Assembly (NCBI GenBank): GCA_014379075.1
Contig: JACMMN010000108.1
Coordinates: 1 to 21,918, forward strand
Direction of reading: 5' to 3'
Origin: Pyrinomonadaceae bacterium
GTDB lineage: Bacteria > Acidobacteriota > Blastocatellia > Pyrinomonadales > Pyrinomonadaceae
DNA length: 21,918 nt
Below the pieces are notes generated by a model. The model searched no databases. It was not told the DNA's origin and saw only the letters and a list, made by a program, of their open reading frames with translations. Position numbers and translations under genes: made by a program. Shown in pieces: positions 1 through 7,556 of this stretch; position 1 is the stretch's first letter, and the number at the start of each line of letters is the position of its first letter.

Positions 1-390
1 CTCAGTCGTCGGCTGGGCAAGATCTGAAATTAACGTGTTGACCGAAGATATGCATGAATTCCAGCTTCCCGTGGCATTATAAAGTTTGGCTCGCTGCGTA
101 ATTTTTCCTTCCTTGCCGACAACCTCGCTAATGCGGCCCAATTCCGAACAAAGCTGTTCATTCTTGTCAAAAATCTCATTTAGAGTGTCATAAATCTTAC
201 CCGCTATCCCAAGCCCGTCCGAAGGCATCCGGCCTGAAAAATCACCTCTTTTGACCGCCGTCAAAAGCTTTAGCAGTTCTTTGGAGTCAACATGATCGCC
301 GCGGCTGCGGCCATTCAGTTTGGGACGACCGTTGGTCTTGGCTTTGCTTGATCGAACGGTTGAAGCTTTTGGGGCGGTTAAGGCATCCAT
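1..390 (-). CDS. HAMP-domain sensor histidine kinase, N-terminal fragment (cut by window edge)
   Basis: Open reading frame from an ATG at 390 that runs off the left edge; 130 residues are visible. A lysine- and serine-rich head of about 40 residues is followed by a HAMP-like stretch (residues ~44-75, with LLTAVKRGDFSGRMP and IYDTLNEIFDKN) and then the start of a second unit ending VNTLISDLAQPTTE. That layout is typical of large soluble hybrid sensor kinases with HAMP arrays. The kinase and receiver domains, if present, lie outside the window. No membrane segment is seen, so a cytoplasmic sensor is likely. An in-frame stop lies two codons upstream of the ATG and GGAG sits about 9 bases before it, which fixes the start. 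It lies 135 bases downstream of a single-receiver regulator on the same strand, so the two probably form one signalling unit. The kinase assignment is inference from the HAMP part only. Confidence 0.75.
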   Translation of the reverse strand, partial: MDALTAPKASTVRSSKAKTNGRPKLNGRSRGDHVDSKELLKLLTAVKRGDFSGRMPSDGLGIAGKIYDTLNEIFDKNEQLCSELGRISEVVGKEGKITQRAKLYNATGSWNSCISSVNTLISDLAQPTTE

Positions 391-451
391 GGGTTAGTTC
401 TCCGATCTAAGAAAATATTCGAATACTTCTCGCTCACAAATCCGTGAAAGG

Positions 452-489
452 TCTTGTTCCAAAAATGATTATAAAACCGGCGAACAAGA
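452..489. repeat. 8-bp inverted repeat between response regulator and kinase gene
   Basis: TCTTGTTC at 452-459 and its exact reverse complement GAACAAGA at 482-489 flank a 22-base loop. It lies in the 135-base gap between the two signalling genes. No T-run follows on the minus strand, so it is not a convincing terminator for the upstream regulator. It could be a processing or attenuation hairpin, or chance. Confidence 0.3.
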
Positions 490-525
490 TTTTCCACCGA
501 AAGATCGCGTTTGCCGAAGGCGGCT

Positions 526-921
526 CTAAACAGGAACTGACTCGCTCCCGCTCAGCAATCTTTTGACGGTCGCGGCAAAGATGCCGAGGTCGTTCGGCTT
601 CGTTAGATATTCGTTTGCACCTGCTGCGAAAACATAATCCATGTCCGCCGGACGGCCCATCGCGGAAAAAAATATGATAGGTTCCGTTACTTTCATTGCA
701 CGGATCCGCCTGCAAAGCTCCATTCCGTCCATACTGGCCAGCCACAGATCGAGGACATAAAGATCGAAGCGATTTTTCGCTACCAATTGTAGAGCTTCGG
801 CGGCCGTTTCCACGGCCGTTACATCATATGATTCGTCTTCGTAACTCAACAACGCCTTGATCATTTCGAGCGAATCCCGATTATCGTCAACGCAAAGAAT
901 ACGGGCACTATGGTCGGACAT
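526..921 (-). CDS. Single-domain response regulator (receiver)
   Basis: A 131-residue protein that is a receiver domain and nothing more. The acidic pocket is D12-D13 (CVDDN), the probable phospho-acceptor is D58 (YVLDLW), the switch serine is S86 (FFSAMG), and the conserved lysine is K108 (LTKP). There is no DNA-binding or enzymatic output domain, so it probably acts by protein contact or as a phosphotransfer intermediate, in the manner of CheY or Spo0F. A good GGAGG lies 6 bases before the ATG. The HAMP-type kinase fragment follows on the same strand 135 bases downstream and is its most likely partner. The sequence after D58 (LWLASMDG) departs from the usual DxxMPxMDG loop, because the MP pair is absent. 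The receiver call is firm; the partner is inferred. Confidence 0.9.
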   Translation of the reverse strand: MSDHSARILCVDDNRDSLEMIKALLSYEDESYDVTAVETAAEALQLVAKNRFDLYVLDLWLASMDGMELCRRIRAMKVTEPIIFFSAMGRPADMDYVFAAGANEYLTKPNDLGIFAATVKRLLSGSESVPV

Positions 922-1240
922 AAAAAGCCTCCGTCGAAGTCGAATTAAAGTTTCTCATTTTGGGTGCGGTCAGCATAACCTGAACAGATCAGTGAAGTTC
1001 CATTTTGATTCATTCTTAGGTTCTGCTTGTATTAAAAACGGACAGTTGAGGTATGAATCGCTCCATAGATTACCGTCCGCCAATTTTTTCAGCAAATTTC
1101 GTTCCGTAAACCCTGGATATGCTAAAATCCTTAAATACGTTCGTTTTAAGCCATATTTAACCGCCGAAAGTGCCCGTAGCTTTTATAGCAACGCGAAACG
1201 AACAAGTAATATCTAATTTTCTCGAAGGAGAATCCCTGAA
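922..1240. promoter_or_regulatory. Divergent intergenic region between response regulator and M3 peptidase
   Basis: This 319-base stretch holds no gene I can support. A longer plus-strand frame crossing it starts inside the regulator gene and resembles nothing. It must carry the promoters of both divergent genes. Toward the peptidase, TGC-TAAAAT at 1120-1128 looks like an extended -10 box without a good -35, and AAGGAG at 1225-1230 is a strong ribosome binding site 10 bases before the peptidase ATG. Toward the regulator, GGAGG precedes its ATG. The AT-rich part is about 1080-1220. No operator palindrome was evident. Confidence 0.5.
1120..1128 (+). promoter_or_regulatory. Possible extended -10 element for the M3 peptidase gene
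   Basis: TGCTAAAAT matches an extended -10 (TGnTATAAT) with one mismatch in the hexamer. It lies 112 bases upstream of the peptidase ATG. No convincing -35 is present at 16-18 bases upstream, as tolerated for extended -10 promoters. Weak call from motif alone. Confidence 0.25.
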
Positions 1241-3421
1241 ATGTACGAAATATTTACCCGACGCTTTTTGCCGCTTTTCCTCGTCTTTGCCGCCGCCGGC
1301 ATCGCTTTAAATATGACAAACATAATCGTTCCGACAGGCTCGGCCGAAACAAAGGACGCCATCACCAACCCGCTGCTCGAAAAATGGAGCGGCCCTTACG
1401 GCGGTTTGCCGCCTTTCGACAAGGTTAAGGTCACGGATTTTAAACCGGCGCTTGTAGAGGCGATGGAACAAAATCTAGGCGAGGTGATGTTGATCGGCGC
1501 AAATAAAGCCGCACCGACGTTCGAAAACACTATCGCCGAAATGGAGCGTTCGGGCCGAGTGCTGACGAATGTTCAAACCGTCTTCGATATATGGAGCGGC
1601 AGCTTGAGCACTCCCGAAGTTCGTGCCGTTGAAACGGAGATGGGGCCAAAGCTCGCCGCCCTTTCCGACAAGATCTATCAGAACGAACAACTGTTTAAAC
1701 GCATCGAGGCTGTTTTCAATTCGCCCGAGAAAGCGAAATTGGCGCCGGAACAGCAACGGCTGACTTGGGTTTATTACACGAATTTCGTTCGCTCCGGAGC
1801 CCGCCTGAAACCGGCGGAAAAGACCCGTCTTTCCGAAATAAATCAAAAGCTGTCAGGACTTTTTACGAAGTTCAGCCAGAATTTGCTCTCGGAAGAGAAT
1901 GACCGCTTTCTCACGCTTACCGCCGAGGCCGACCTTGCGGGATTGTCGCAGGATCTAAAGGACGCAGCAGCGAATGCAGCGGCATCTAAAAAGGTAAAGG
2001 GGTGGGTTATTTCTAATACACGCTCATCCATAGATCCTTTTCTTACCTATTCGTCCCGCCGCGATCTTCGCGAAAAAGCATGGAAAATGTTTATAAATCG
2101 AGGAGACAACGGCGACACTAAAGACAATAACGCAGGCATTTCGGAAATTCTTCAACTTCGAGCCGAGCGCGCAAAACTTTTGGGATATGAAACGCACGCT
2201 CACTGGCGTTTGGAAAATACGATGGCAAAAACTCCCGAACGAGCAATGGAATTAATGAATTCGGTCTGGCCCGCCGCAATCGCCCGCGTTAAGGAAGAAG
2301 TTGCCGACATGCAGAAACTCGCTGATAAAGAAGGCGCGAAAATAAAGATCGAGCCTTGGGACTACCGCTTCTATTCTGAAAAGGTCCGCAAGGAACGTTA
2401 TGACCTCGATCAGGACGAAGTAAAACAGTATTTACAGCTCGATAAGATCCGCGAAGGAATGTTCTTTGTTGCGGGCGAATTATTTAACTTCACATTCTCT
2501 CCAGTGACGAATGTCCCGGTCTATCACGCTGACGTGAAAGTGTGGGAAGTAAAAGATAAAACAAGCGGGAAGCACGTTGGGCTGTGGTATTTCGATCCCT
2601 ATGCACGCGACGGCAAACGTTCGGGTGCGTGGATGAATGCGTATCGCAATCAGGAACGCATCGACGGCGAGGTCACGACGATCGTCTCGAATAATTCTAA
2701 CTTCGTTCAGGGAAAATCTGGCGAGGCCGTGCTTATTTCATGGGACGACGCGACGACGATGTTTCACGAATTCGGCCACGCATTGCACGGTTTGTCGTCG
2801 AATGTCACTTATCCGACGGTTTCAGGAACCAATGTTGCCCGCGATTATGTCGAATTTCCTTCGCAGCTTTTGGAACACTGGTTGTCTACACCGGAAGTCT
2901 TGCAGAAGTTCGCGGTTCATTATCAAACCGGCAAACCGATCCCGCAGGTTCTTGTCGACCGCATTGCAAAAGCCTCGACGTTTAACGAAGGTTTCGACAC
3001 CACGGAATATCTATCCAGCGCCCTGGTCGATATGAAACTTCACCTTGCGGGCGACGCTAAGATCGATGCCGACAAATTCGAACGCGAAACGCTTGCAGCT
3101 CTCGGCATGCCGAACGAACTAGTTATGCGTCACCGCACGCCGCAGTTCGGCCATGTATTTTCCGGTGACGGATATTCGGCAGGTTATTACAGCTATCTGT
3201 GGTCGGATGTCCTGACTGCCGATTCTTACGGCGCGTTTGTCGAAGGCAAAGGGCCGTACGATAAGGCAGTCGGTGAAAAGCTGAGAAAGAATATTTTCTC
3301 GGTCGGCAACACGATCGATCCGGCGGACGCTTATCGCAGCTTCCGCGGCCGCGATCCGCAAACGGACGCCCTGATGATAAAACGCGGCTTCCCGGTTCCG
3401 GCAAAGCAGCCTGCAAAATAA
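1241..3421 (+). CDS. dcp: M3 family zinc metallopeptidase, peptidyl-dipeptidase Dcp-like, exported
   Basis: A 726-residue peptidase of the thimet oligopeptidase/Dcp family (M3), which cleaves short peptides; Dcp removes C-terminal dipeptides. The zinc motif HEFGH is at 509-513 and the third ligand is E538 in VEFPSQ, exactly 29 residues after the first histidine as the family requires. The C-terminal substrate-binding region RHRTPQFGHVFSGDGYSAGYY is also present, so the enzyme should be active. The N-terminus has two arginines then a hydrophobic core (residues ~9-22) and a polar region ending in SAE, which fits a signal peptide, so a periplasmic location is likely. The length is close to the 680-720 usual for Dcp plus a signal. 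AAGGAG 10 bases before ATG supports the start. It is the only plus-strand gene here, stands alone, and ends in a terminator. Dcp versus a related oligopeptidase (PrlC type) cannot be settled by eye. Confidence 0.92.
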   Translation: MYEIFTRRFLPLFLVFAAAGIALNMTNIIVPTGSAETKDAITNPLLEKWSGPYGGLPPFDKVKVTDFKPALVEAMEQNLGEVMLIGANKAAPTFENTIAEMERSGRVLTNVQTVFDIWSGSLSTPEVRAVETEMGPKLAALSDKIYQNEQLFKRIEAVFNSPEKAKLAPEQQRLTWVYYTNFVRSGARLKPAEKTRLSEINQKLSGLFTKFSQNLLSEENDRFLTLTAEADLAGLSQDLKDAAANAAASKKVKGWVISNTRSSIDPFLTYSSRRDLREKAWKMFINRGDNGDTKDNNAGISEILQLRAERAKLLGYETHAHWRLENTMAKTPERAMELMNSVWPAAIARVKEEVADMQKLADKEGAKIKIEPWDYRFYSEKVRKERYDLDQDEVKQYLQLDKIREGMFFVAGELFNFTFSPVTNVPVYHADVKVWEVKDKTSGKHVGLWYFDPYARDGKRSGAWMNAYRNQERIDGEVTTIVSNNSNFVQGKSGEAVLISWDDATTMFHEFGHALHGLSSNVTYPTVSGTNVARDYVEFPSQLLEHWLSTPEVLQKFAVHYQTGKPIPQVLVDRIAKASTFNEGFDTTEYLSSALVDMKLHLAGDAKIDADKFERETLAALGMPNELVMRHRTPQFGHVFSGDGYSAGYYSYLWSDVLTADSYGAFVEGKGPYDKAVGEKLRKNIFSVGNTIDPADAYRSFRGRDPQTDALMIKRGFPVPAKQPAK

Positions 3422-3435
3422 AGTCGCCGCAAAAC

Positions 3436-3490
3436 GGCACAGAAGGCATAGAAAACGAAAGTTCAAATCGTCCTTTCTGTGCCTTTTTTT
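3436..3490 (+). terminator. Rho-independent terminator of the M3 peptidase gene
   Basis: GGCACAGAA at 3436-3444 pairs with TTCTGTGCC ending at 3483, with further partial pairing inward (GG with CC), and seven T residues follow at 3484-3490. It begins 14 bases after the peptidase stop and lies between that gene and the convergent nadC, so it may also block antisense reading of nadC. On the minus strand only a short T-run (four) follows the stem, so its use by nadC is less certain. Confidence 0.8.
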
Positions 3491-3497
3491 GCAGATC

Positions 3498-4355
3498 CTA
3501 AATTGTTTGTATTTTGAATGATATATCCACGGCTCGAGCCGAATGTGTCAATCGGCCGACGGAAATAAGATCGACTCCGGCATCGGCATACGAACGGACT
3601 CTATCCAGATCCATCCCTCCAGATGCTTCGATCAGCACACTCGGGTTCAGGTCGTGCGACATTTGCACTAGTTTAGCGGCTTCATCGGGCGTTTGATTGT
3701 CCAGCATTACAATATCCGCACCGGCGGTTATTGCCTCGCGCAACTGAGCCCAGTTCGTGATCTCAACCTCGATCTTATGCAGATGCCCGACTCTTTCCTT
3801 CGCCGCCGAAACCGCTTCGGTAATGCCGCCGGCGAGTGAAATGTGATTGTCTTTGATCAAAACGCCGTCATCGAGTCCCATGCGGTGATTCTTACCGCCG
3901 CCGACGGTTACCGCGTACTTTTCAAGCAGGCGTAACCCCGGTGTCGTCTTTCGCGTATCAACGATCTGGGCTTTTGTGCCTTCTACCGCCTTTACATAGG
4001 CCCGCGTCAAAGTCGCAACACCCGACATTCGCTGCAATAAATTTAGAGCGACTCGCTCGCCTGTCAATAAAACATCGGCTGAGCCTTTCAGAGTGGCGAA
4101 AACCGTGCCTTCCTCGATCTCGTCACCCTCGTTATAAGATGTGTCGATCTCCATACTCTCGGAGTCAAGATGAAAAAACACGGCCTCGGCAACTTCGATC
4201 CCGCAAATCACAAGATATTCCTTCGCCAGAAATTTTCCCATCCCGCGAACGTCCGGGTCGACCGTCGATTGCGTCGTAATATCGCCGCGCCCAATATCCT
4301 CGGCCAAAAATTCACCGATCGATGCCAAAACGTCTCCGTTATCAAGCCAATTCAT
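3498..4355 (-). CDS. nadC: Nicotinate-nucleotide pyrophosphorylase (carboxylating)
   Basis: Quinolinate phosphoribosyltransferase of de novo NAD synthesis: quinolinate and PRPP give nicotinate mononucleotide, CO2 and pyrophosphate. The 285 residues match the family's usual length. Conserved stretches are ALNLLQRMSGVAT (~103-115), DTRKTTPG (133-140), GGGKNHR (152-158) and IKDNH (167-171), followed by EVEI, MLDN, EASGG and ISVGRLTHS, which line the PRPP and quinolinate pocket of the alpha/beta barrel. The N-terminal part (EDIGRGDITT) is also typical. No nadA or nadB is adjacent. It lies 170 bases downstream of valS on the same strand and may be co-transcribed with it. No clear Shine-Dalgarno precedes the ATG. 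All expected catalytic lysines, arginines and histidines are seen. Confidence 0.96.
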   Translation of the reverse strand: MNWLDNGDVLASIGEFLAEDIGRGDITTQSTVDPDVRGMGKFLAKEYLVICGIEVAEAVFFHLDSESMEIDTSYNEGDEIEEGTVFATLKGSADVLLTGERVALNLLQRMSGVATLTRAYVKAVEGTKAQIVDTRKTTPGLRLLEKYAVTVGGGKNHRMGLDDGVLIKDNHISLAGGITEAVSAAKERVGHLHKIEVEITNWAQLREAITAGADIVMLDNQTPDEAAKLVQMSHDLNPSVLIEASGGMDLDRVRSYADAGVDLISVGRLTHSARAVDISFKIQTI

Positions 4356-4525
4356 ATTGTTTTAAAGAAATTAGAGTTATACCCGTTTTGAAGAATTCAA
4401 TCAAGCTTTTTATTGGCAGAGGTTGTGTCAGAACAAAGGGCGAGCTCTTGGGTACTTTCTATCCTTTGGGGAAGCGTAAATTTTTAGATCGATGATTTCC
4501 AAGAGTTCATCTCCGTATCGAAACA

Positions 4526-7432
4526 TCAATTCAATGCGTCAAGGTTCGTATTGAGTGTTTTTACTTGCTGTTCAATCTCCGTTTGCCTCTCGCGGAGTTC
4601 ATTTACCTTTTCAGGCGGGGCTTTCTCGACAAAACTCACATTGGATAGCTGAGCGTTTAATCGATGGAGTTCGATGTTCAGCTTTTCAATCTGGCCGGCA
4701 AGCCGCGATCGTTCCTTTTCGAAATCGATCAGTCCTTCCAAAGGAACGGCGATCTCGGCGTTGGCCGTTACCGCTTTGGCGGAAGCTTTCGGGACTTCCA
4801 TTTTCTCGCCGATCACAAGTTTTTCAGCCTTTGCGAGTTTTAGGATTTGCGGTTCATTTGCCTTGAAAACTTGCTGAAACGCACCATCTGCGGCGATGTG
4901 GACGGTGAATTTATCTGCTGATTTGATATTCATCTCCGCACGGATGTTTCGCACTTTTGTAATGAGTTCGATGACGGCGTTCATTTCGCTTTCGGCGGCT
5001 TCATCTATCATTGCTTCGTTGCACTTCGGGAAATCGGCGAGCATGATCGTTTTTTCGGCGGAGCGGTATGCCGGATTGTGAAGCGAACTGCCCGTTCCCG
5101 GTAGTTTCTGCCACAGTTCTTCGGTCAGAAACGGCATGAACGGATGCAGCATTCTGATCGCTTGTTCGAGTATTGTGAGAATTCGTGTGCGGGATTGGAT
5201 TTGTGCCGGTGTTAACCCAGTCGCTACCGCTCCCGGTACTGACCCGATCCCCGCTTCAATGTCTCTCACCATCTCCGCGTCGCTTAAATTCACTATTTCA
5301 TCCTTTACGAATTCGATGTACCAATCGCAGAAATCGTCCCAGAAAAAATGGTATAGAAGCTGAACGGCTTCGTGGAATTGGTAGGTTTCCAGCGCGTGAT
5401 CGACGGCTTTTGCAGTTTTGTTGAGGCGTGAAATTATCCAGCGGTCAGCGAGCGATGCGTTGGGAGGTACTGCTTCAGCAGGTTCTTCGCGGCCAAGTGC
5501 CGCTTCAGAGGCCGCCTGAAGGTGGAACTCCAAGCTTTTCAAATCAACACACGCTCCGTCAGAATTAATCAGACAAAACCGCGTTGCATTCCAAATCTTG
5601 TTGGCGAAATTTCTGTAACTTTCTACCTTTTCATCCCGCCAGGCGAAATCTATTCCCGTCGCGGAACCTGCCAGAGTCATTCGTGTCGCGTCCACCCCAA
5701 ATTTTGCAAAAACTTCGAGCGGATCGATGCCGTTATTCTTCGTCTTCGACATCCGCTGGCCGTTTTTATCCAAAACGGTACCATGAATAATAACGTCGTC
5801 AAATGGTTTTTTGCCCGTGAACTTAAGGCCGGTCATCACCATTCTCGAAACCCAGAGGCGGATAATATCGCGTCCGGTGACGAGGACGTCAGTTGGGTAA
5901 AATGTTTCGAGGTCTGAGGTGCTATCGGAAACGGGAGCGATGGCGACTGGGTTCTTATTCTCAGCTGCCAATAGCCCAGTCGCCATCGCTCCCGGTCCTG
6001 ACCCGTTCCACCCCATTGTTGAGAATGGCCACAGTGCTGAAGAAAACCAGGTGTCGAGAACGTCCTGATCTTGTACCAAATCCGTTGTTCCGGCTTTTTC
6101 GCTCGCTTCTTCCTTCGAATGCGCGACAAAAACATTACCGTCCTTGTCATACCACGCCGGTATCTGATGTCCCCACCAGAGCTGACGAGAGATCGTCCAG
6201 TCCCGCAAATTCTCGAGCCACATCATATAGACTTTTTTATGCGGCACCTCAGGAAAAAACCGGGGCGCGTTCTCTTCACGCAGCAGTTTCAGAGCCATGT
6301 CGCGCATTTCGTCCATTTTCGCGAACCATTGTTCGGATAAAAGCGGCTCGATCACCGTTTTACAGCGTTCGCAGTGCGGCAGAGTTACATCGTAATCCTC
6401 GATCTTATCGAGCAAACCGAGTTTTTCGAATTCCTCGACCACCTTTTCGCGGGCGGCGTAACGTTCAAGCCCTTCGAAATCCGCTCCGGCAGCCGCATTC
6501 ATCGTCGCATCCTCGTTCATTATAACGAGCATTTCAAGGTTATGCCGCTGCCCGATCTCCCAATCGTTCGGATCGTGGGCCGGGGTTATCTTTACCGCAC
6601 CCGTTCCAAATTCGGATTCGACATAAGCATCCGCAATGATCGGGATTTCGCGGTTTGTAAGCGGCAATAGAATTTTCCTTCCGACAAGGTGTTTGTATCT
6701 TTCGTCATCGGGATTTACCGCGACTGCTGTGTCGCCGAGCATAGTTTCGGGCCGGGTTGTAGCTACTGTAAGCATTAACCGAGTCGCGACCGCTTCCGGT
6801 TCTGAAACCGGATACCGCAAATAATAAAGCTTGCCGTCCCTGGCTTTCTCTTCCTTTACTTCGAGATCGGAAAGGACCGTTTTGTCACGCGGGCACCAGT
6901 TTACGATACGCGTGCCGCGATATATCCAACCTTCTTCGTATAGCCGCACGAAAACATTGCGGACAGTGGTCGATAGATCATCTTCCATCGTGAAACGCTC
7001 GCGCGTCCAGTCGACGGAAAGTCCTTCTTTCCTTATCTGCTCCGTTATCACATTGCCGTATTTATTCTTCCACTCCCAAACTTTTTCGGTAAACGCATCG
7101 CGCCCGATGTCCTGCGGCGATCTATGCTCGTCTTTTTTCAGCTGCCGCGTGACCATCAGCTGAGTCGATATCCCCGCGTGATCGACCCCGACCAGAAACA
7201 AAGTTCTATAACCCTGCATCCGCTTCCAACGCGTGAGCGTGTCCATCAATGTGTGCTGCAGGGCGTGTCCCATATGCAGTGTGCCGGTGACATTCGGCGG
7301 CGGAATAACGACGGAGAATTTTTCGGCGTCCGGGTCCTCGTTGATCTCAGGCGCGAAGAAACCATTTGATTCCCAACGCTTGTAGTGATGCTCTTCGGCT
7401 TCTTTCGGATCGTATACTTTTGCGATTTCCAT
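4526..7432 (-). CDS. valS: Valyl-tRNA synthetase carrying in-frame repeat insertions
   Basis: Class Ia aminoacyl-tRNA synthetase that charges tRNA-Val; 968 residues. HIGH motif is HMGH at 53-56 after PPPNVTG; the editing domain includes ATTRPETMLGDTAVAVNP (~224-241); the KMSKS loop is RMSKT at 560-564, with an arginine in the first place but the catalytic second lysine (K563) kept. The anticodon-binding domain includes LHPFMPFLTEELW, and the C-terminus is a coiled-coil arm (~890-968, EKERSRLAGQIEKL onward) as expected for ValRS. Three copies of a short DNA repeat lie inside it, encoding residues ~210-219, ~475-501 and ~728-740. From memory of other ValRS enzymes, the second and third sites each carry roughly 25 extra residues. 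The start is supported by the conserved beginning (YDPKEAEEHHYKRWE), although no Shine-Dalgarno is visible; a hairpin lies just upstream. Confidence 0.97.
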   Translation of the reverse strand: MEIAKVYDPKEAEEHHYKRWESNGFFAPEINEDPDAEKFSVVIPPPNVTGTLHMGHALQHTLMDTLTRWKRMQGYRTLFLVGVDHAGISTQLMVTRQLKKDEHRSPQDIGRDAFTEKVWEWKNKYGNVITEQIRKEGLSVDWTRERFTMEDDLSTTVRNVFVRLYEEGWIYRGTRIVNWCPRDKTVLSDLEVKEEKARDGKLYYLRYPVSEPEAVATRLMLTVATTRPETMLGDTAVAVNPDDERYKHLVGRKILLPLTNREIPIIADAYVESEFGTGAVKITPAHDPNDWEIGQRHNLEMLVIMNEDATMNAAAGADFEGLERYAAREKVVEEFEKLGLLDKIEDYDVTLPHCERCKTVIEPLLSEQWFAKMDEMRDMALKLLREENAPRFFPEVPHKKVYMMWLENLRDWTISRQLWWGHQIPAWYDKDGNVFVAHSKEEASEKAGTTDLVQDQDVLDTWFSSALWPFSTMGWNGSGPGAMATGLLAAENKNPVAIAPVSDSTSDLETFYPTDVLVTGRDIIRLWVSRMVMTGLKFTGKKPFDDVIIHGTVLDKNGQRMSKTKNNGIDPLEVFAKFGVDATRMTLAGSATGIDFAWRDEKVESYRNFANKIWNATRFCLINSDGACVDLKSLEFHLQAASEAALGREEPAEAVPPNASLADRWIISRLNKTAKAVDHALETYQFHEAVQLLYHFFWDDFCDWYIEFVKDEIVNLSDAEMVRDIEAGIGSVPGAVATGLTPAQIQSRTRILTILEQAIRMLHPFMPFLTEELWQKLPGTGSSLHNPAYRSAEKTIMLADFPKCNEAMIDEAAESEMNAVIELITKVRNIRAEMNIKSADKFTVHIAADGAFQQVFKANEPQILKLAKAEKLVIGEKMEVPKASAKAVTANAEIAVPLEGLIDFEKERSRLAGQIEKLNIELHRLNAQLSNVSFVEKAPPEKVNELRERQTEIEQQVKTLNTNLDALN
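5214..5250 (-). repeat. Repeat copy 1 inside valS (anticodon-domain side)
   Basis: A 37-base unit matching copy 2 at 32 of 37 positions. In the valS frame it encodes SVPGAVATGLT (residues ~728-740), between the FVK...DAEM helix and the RTRILTILEQ helix. From memory, other ValRS proteins join these helices with a linker about 25 residues shorter. No inverted partner was found next to this copy, so it may be a half-element or its other arm may have decayed. Confidence 0.75.
5932..6009 (-). repeat. Repeat copy 2 inside valS: palindromic 78-bp element
   Basis: Perfect 20-base inverted repeat: arm CGGGAGCGATGGCGACTGGG at 5932-5951 and its reverse complement at 5975-5994, with a 23-base loop. The right arm continues into the 37-base unit (5973-6009) shared with copy 1. 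In the valS frame the element encodes about 26 residues (~475-501), starting GSGPGAMATGL and ending NPVAIAPVS, between STMGW and the conserved FYPTDVLVTG. Other ValRS proteins (recalled, not searched) have only about nine residues there. The reading frame is kept and no stop is introduced. Confidence 0.85.
6777..6805 (-). repeat. Repeat copy 3 inside valS (editing-domain entry loop)
   Basis: Matches copy 1 at 25 of 29 positions, in the same orientation and same reading frame, encoding SEPEAVATRL (residues 210-219) just before the editing-domain motif ATTRPET. Loop length here varies among ValRS proteins, so an insertion is less obvious than for the other two copies. It is the most diverged copy, which suggests it is the oldest. 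Confidence 0.6.
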
Positions 7433-7446
7433 AGATTAAGATTTTA

Positions 7447-7469
7447 AGGTTCAACTCAAAGCTGAACCT
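7447..7469 (-). promoter_or_regulatory. Hairpin in the valS leader
   Basis: AGGTTCA at 7447-7453 pairs exactly with TGAACCT at 7463-7469 around a 9-base loop, ending 14 bases before the valS ATG where a ribosome binding site would be. No T-run follows, so it is unlikely to be a terminator. It might modulate translation start. I saw no T-box sequence. Confidence 0.3.
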
Positions 7470-7490
7470 GCAACTTAATAGGATTCTAAA

Positions 7491-7534
7491 TTAAAAACGG
7501 CTAGTTTTCATCTGGCCAACGAAAACCAACCGTT
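7491..7534 (-). terminator. Probable terminator after the receiver gene, before valS
   Basis: Read on the minus strand, AACGG (7534-7530), three unpaired bases, GTTTTC (7526-7521), an 11-base loop, GAAAAC (7509-7504), three unpaired bases and CCGTT (7500-7496), then more T residues (7495-7493). The two stem segments total 11 paired bases separated by a 3x3 internal loop. It lies 22 bases after the stop of the 345-residue regulator and would separate the dcw/pdxA/regulator block from valS. GC content of the stem is modest. Confidence 0.5.
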
Positions 7535-7556
7535 AAAATATTGAAGTAAGGTCGTG

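Noticed and set aside
857..1216. 119-codon plus-strand frame spanning the divergent region
   Set aside because: It starts inside the regulator gene on the opposite strand, has no Shine-Dalgarno or recognisable similarity, and covers the region that must hold two promoters.
5893..6525. 210-codon plus-strand frame opposite valS
   Set aside because: Antisense to conserved ValRS sequence; Arg/Ser/Pro-rich without domain. Its length comes from the GC-rich third positions of valS and from the repeat element.
5214..6805. CRISPR array reading of the valS repeats
   Set aside because: Copies are unequally spaced by hundreds of bases of conserved coding sequence and are diverged; they are not direct repeats separated by spacers.
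7433..7490. T-box or other riboswitch upstream of valS
   Set aside because: Only a 7-base-pair hairpin is present; there is no room for a T-box structure and no T-box sequence.
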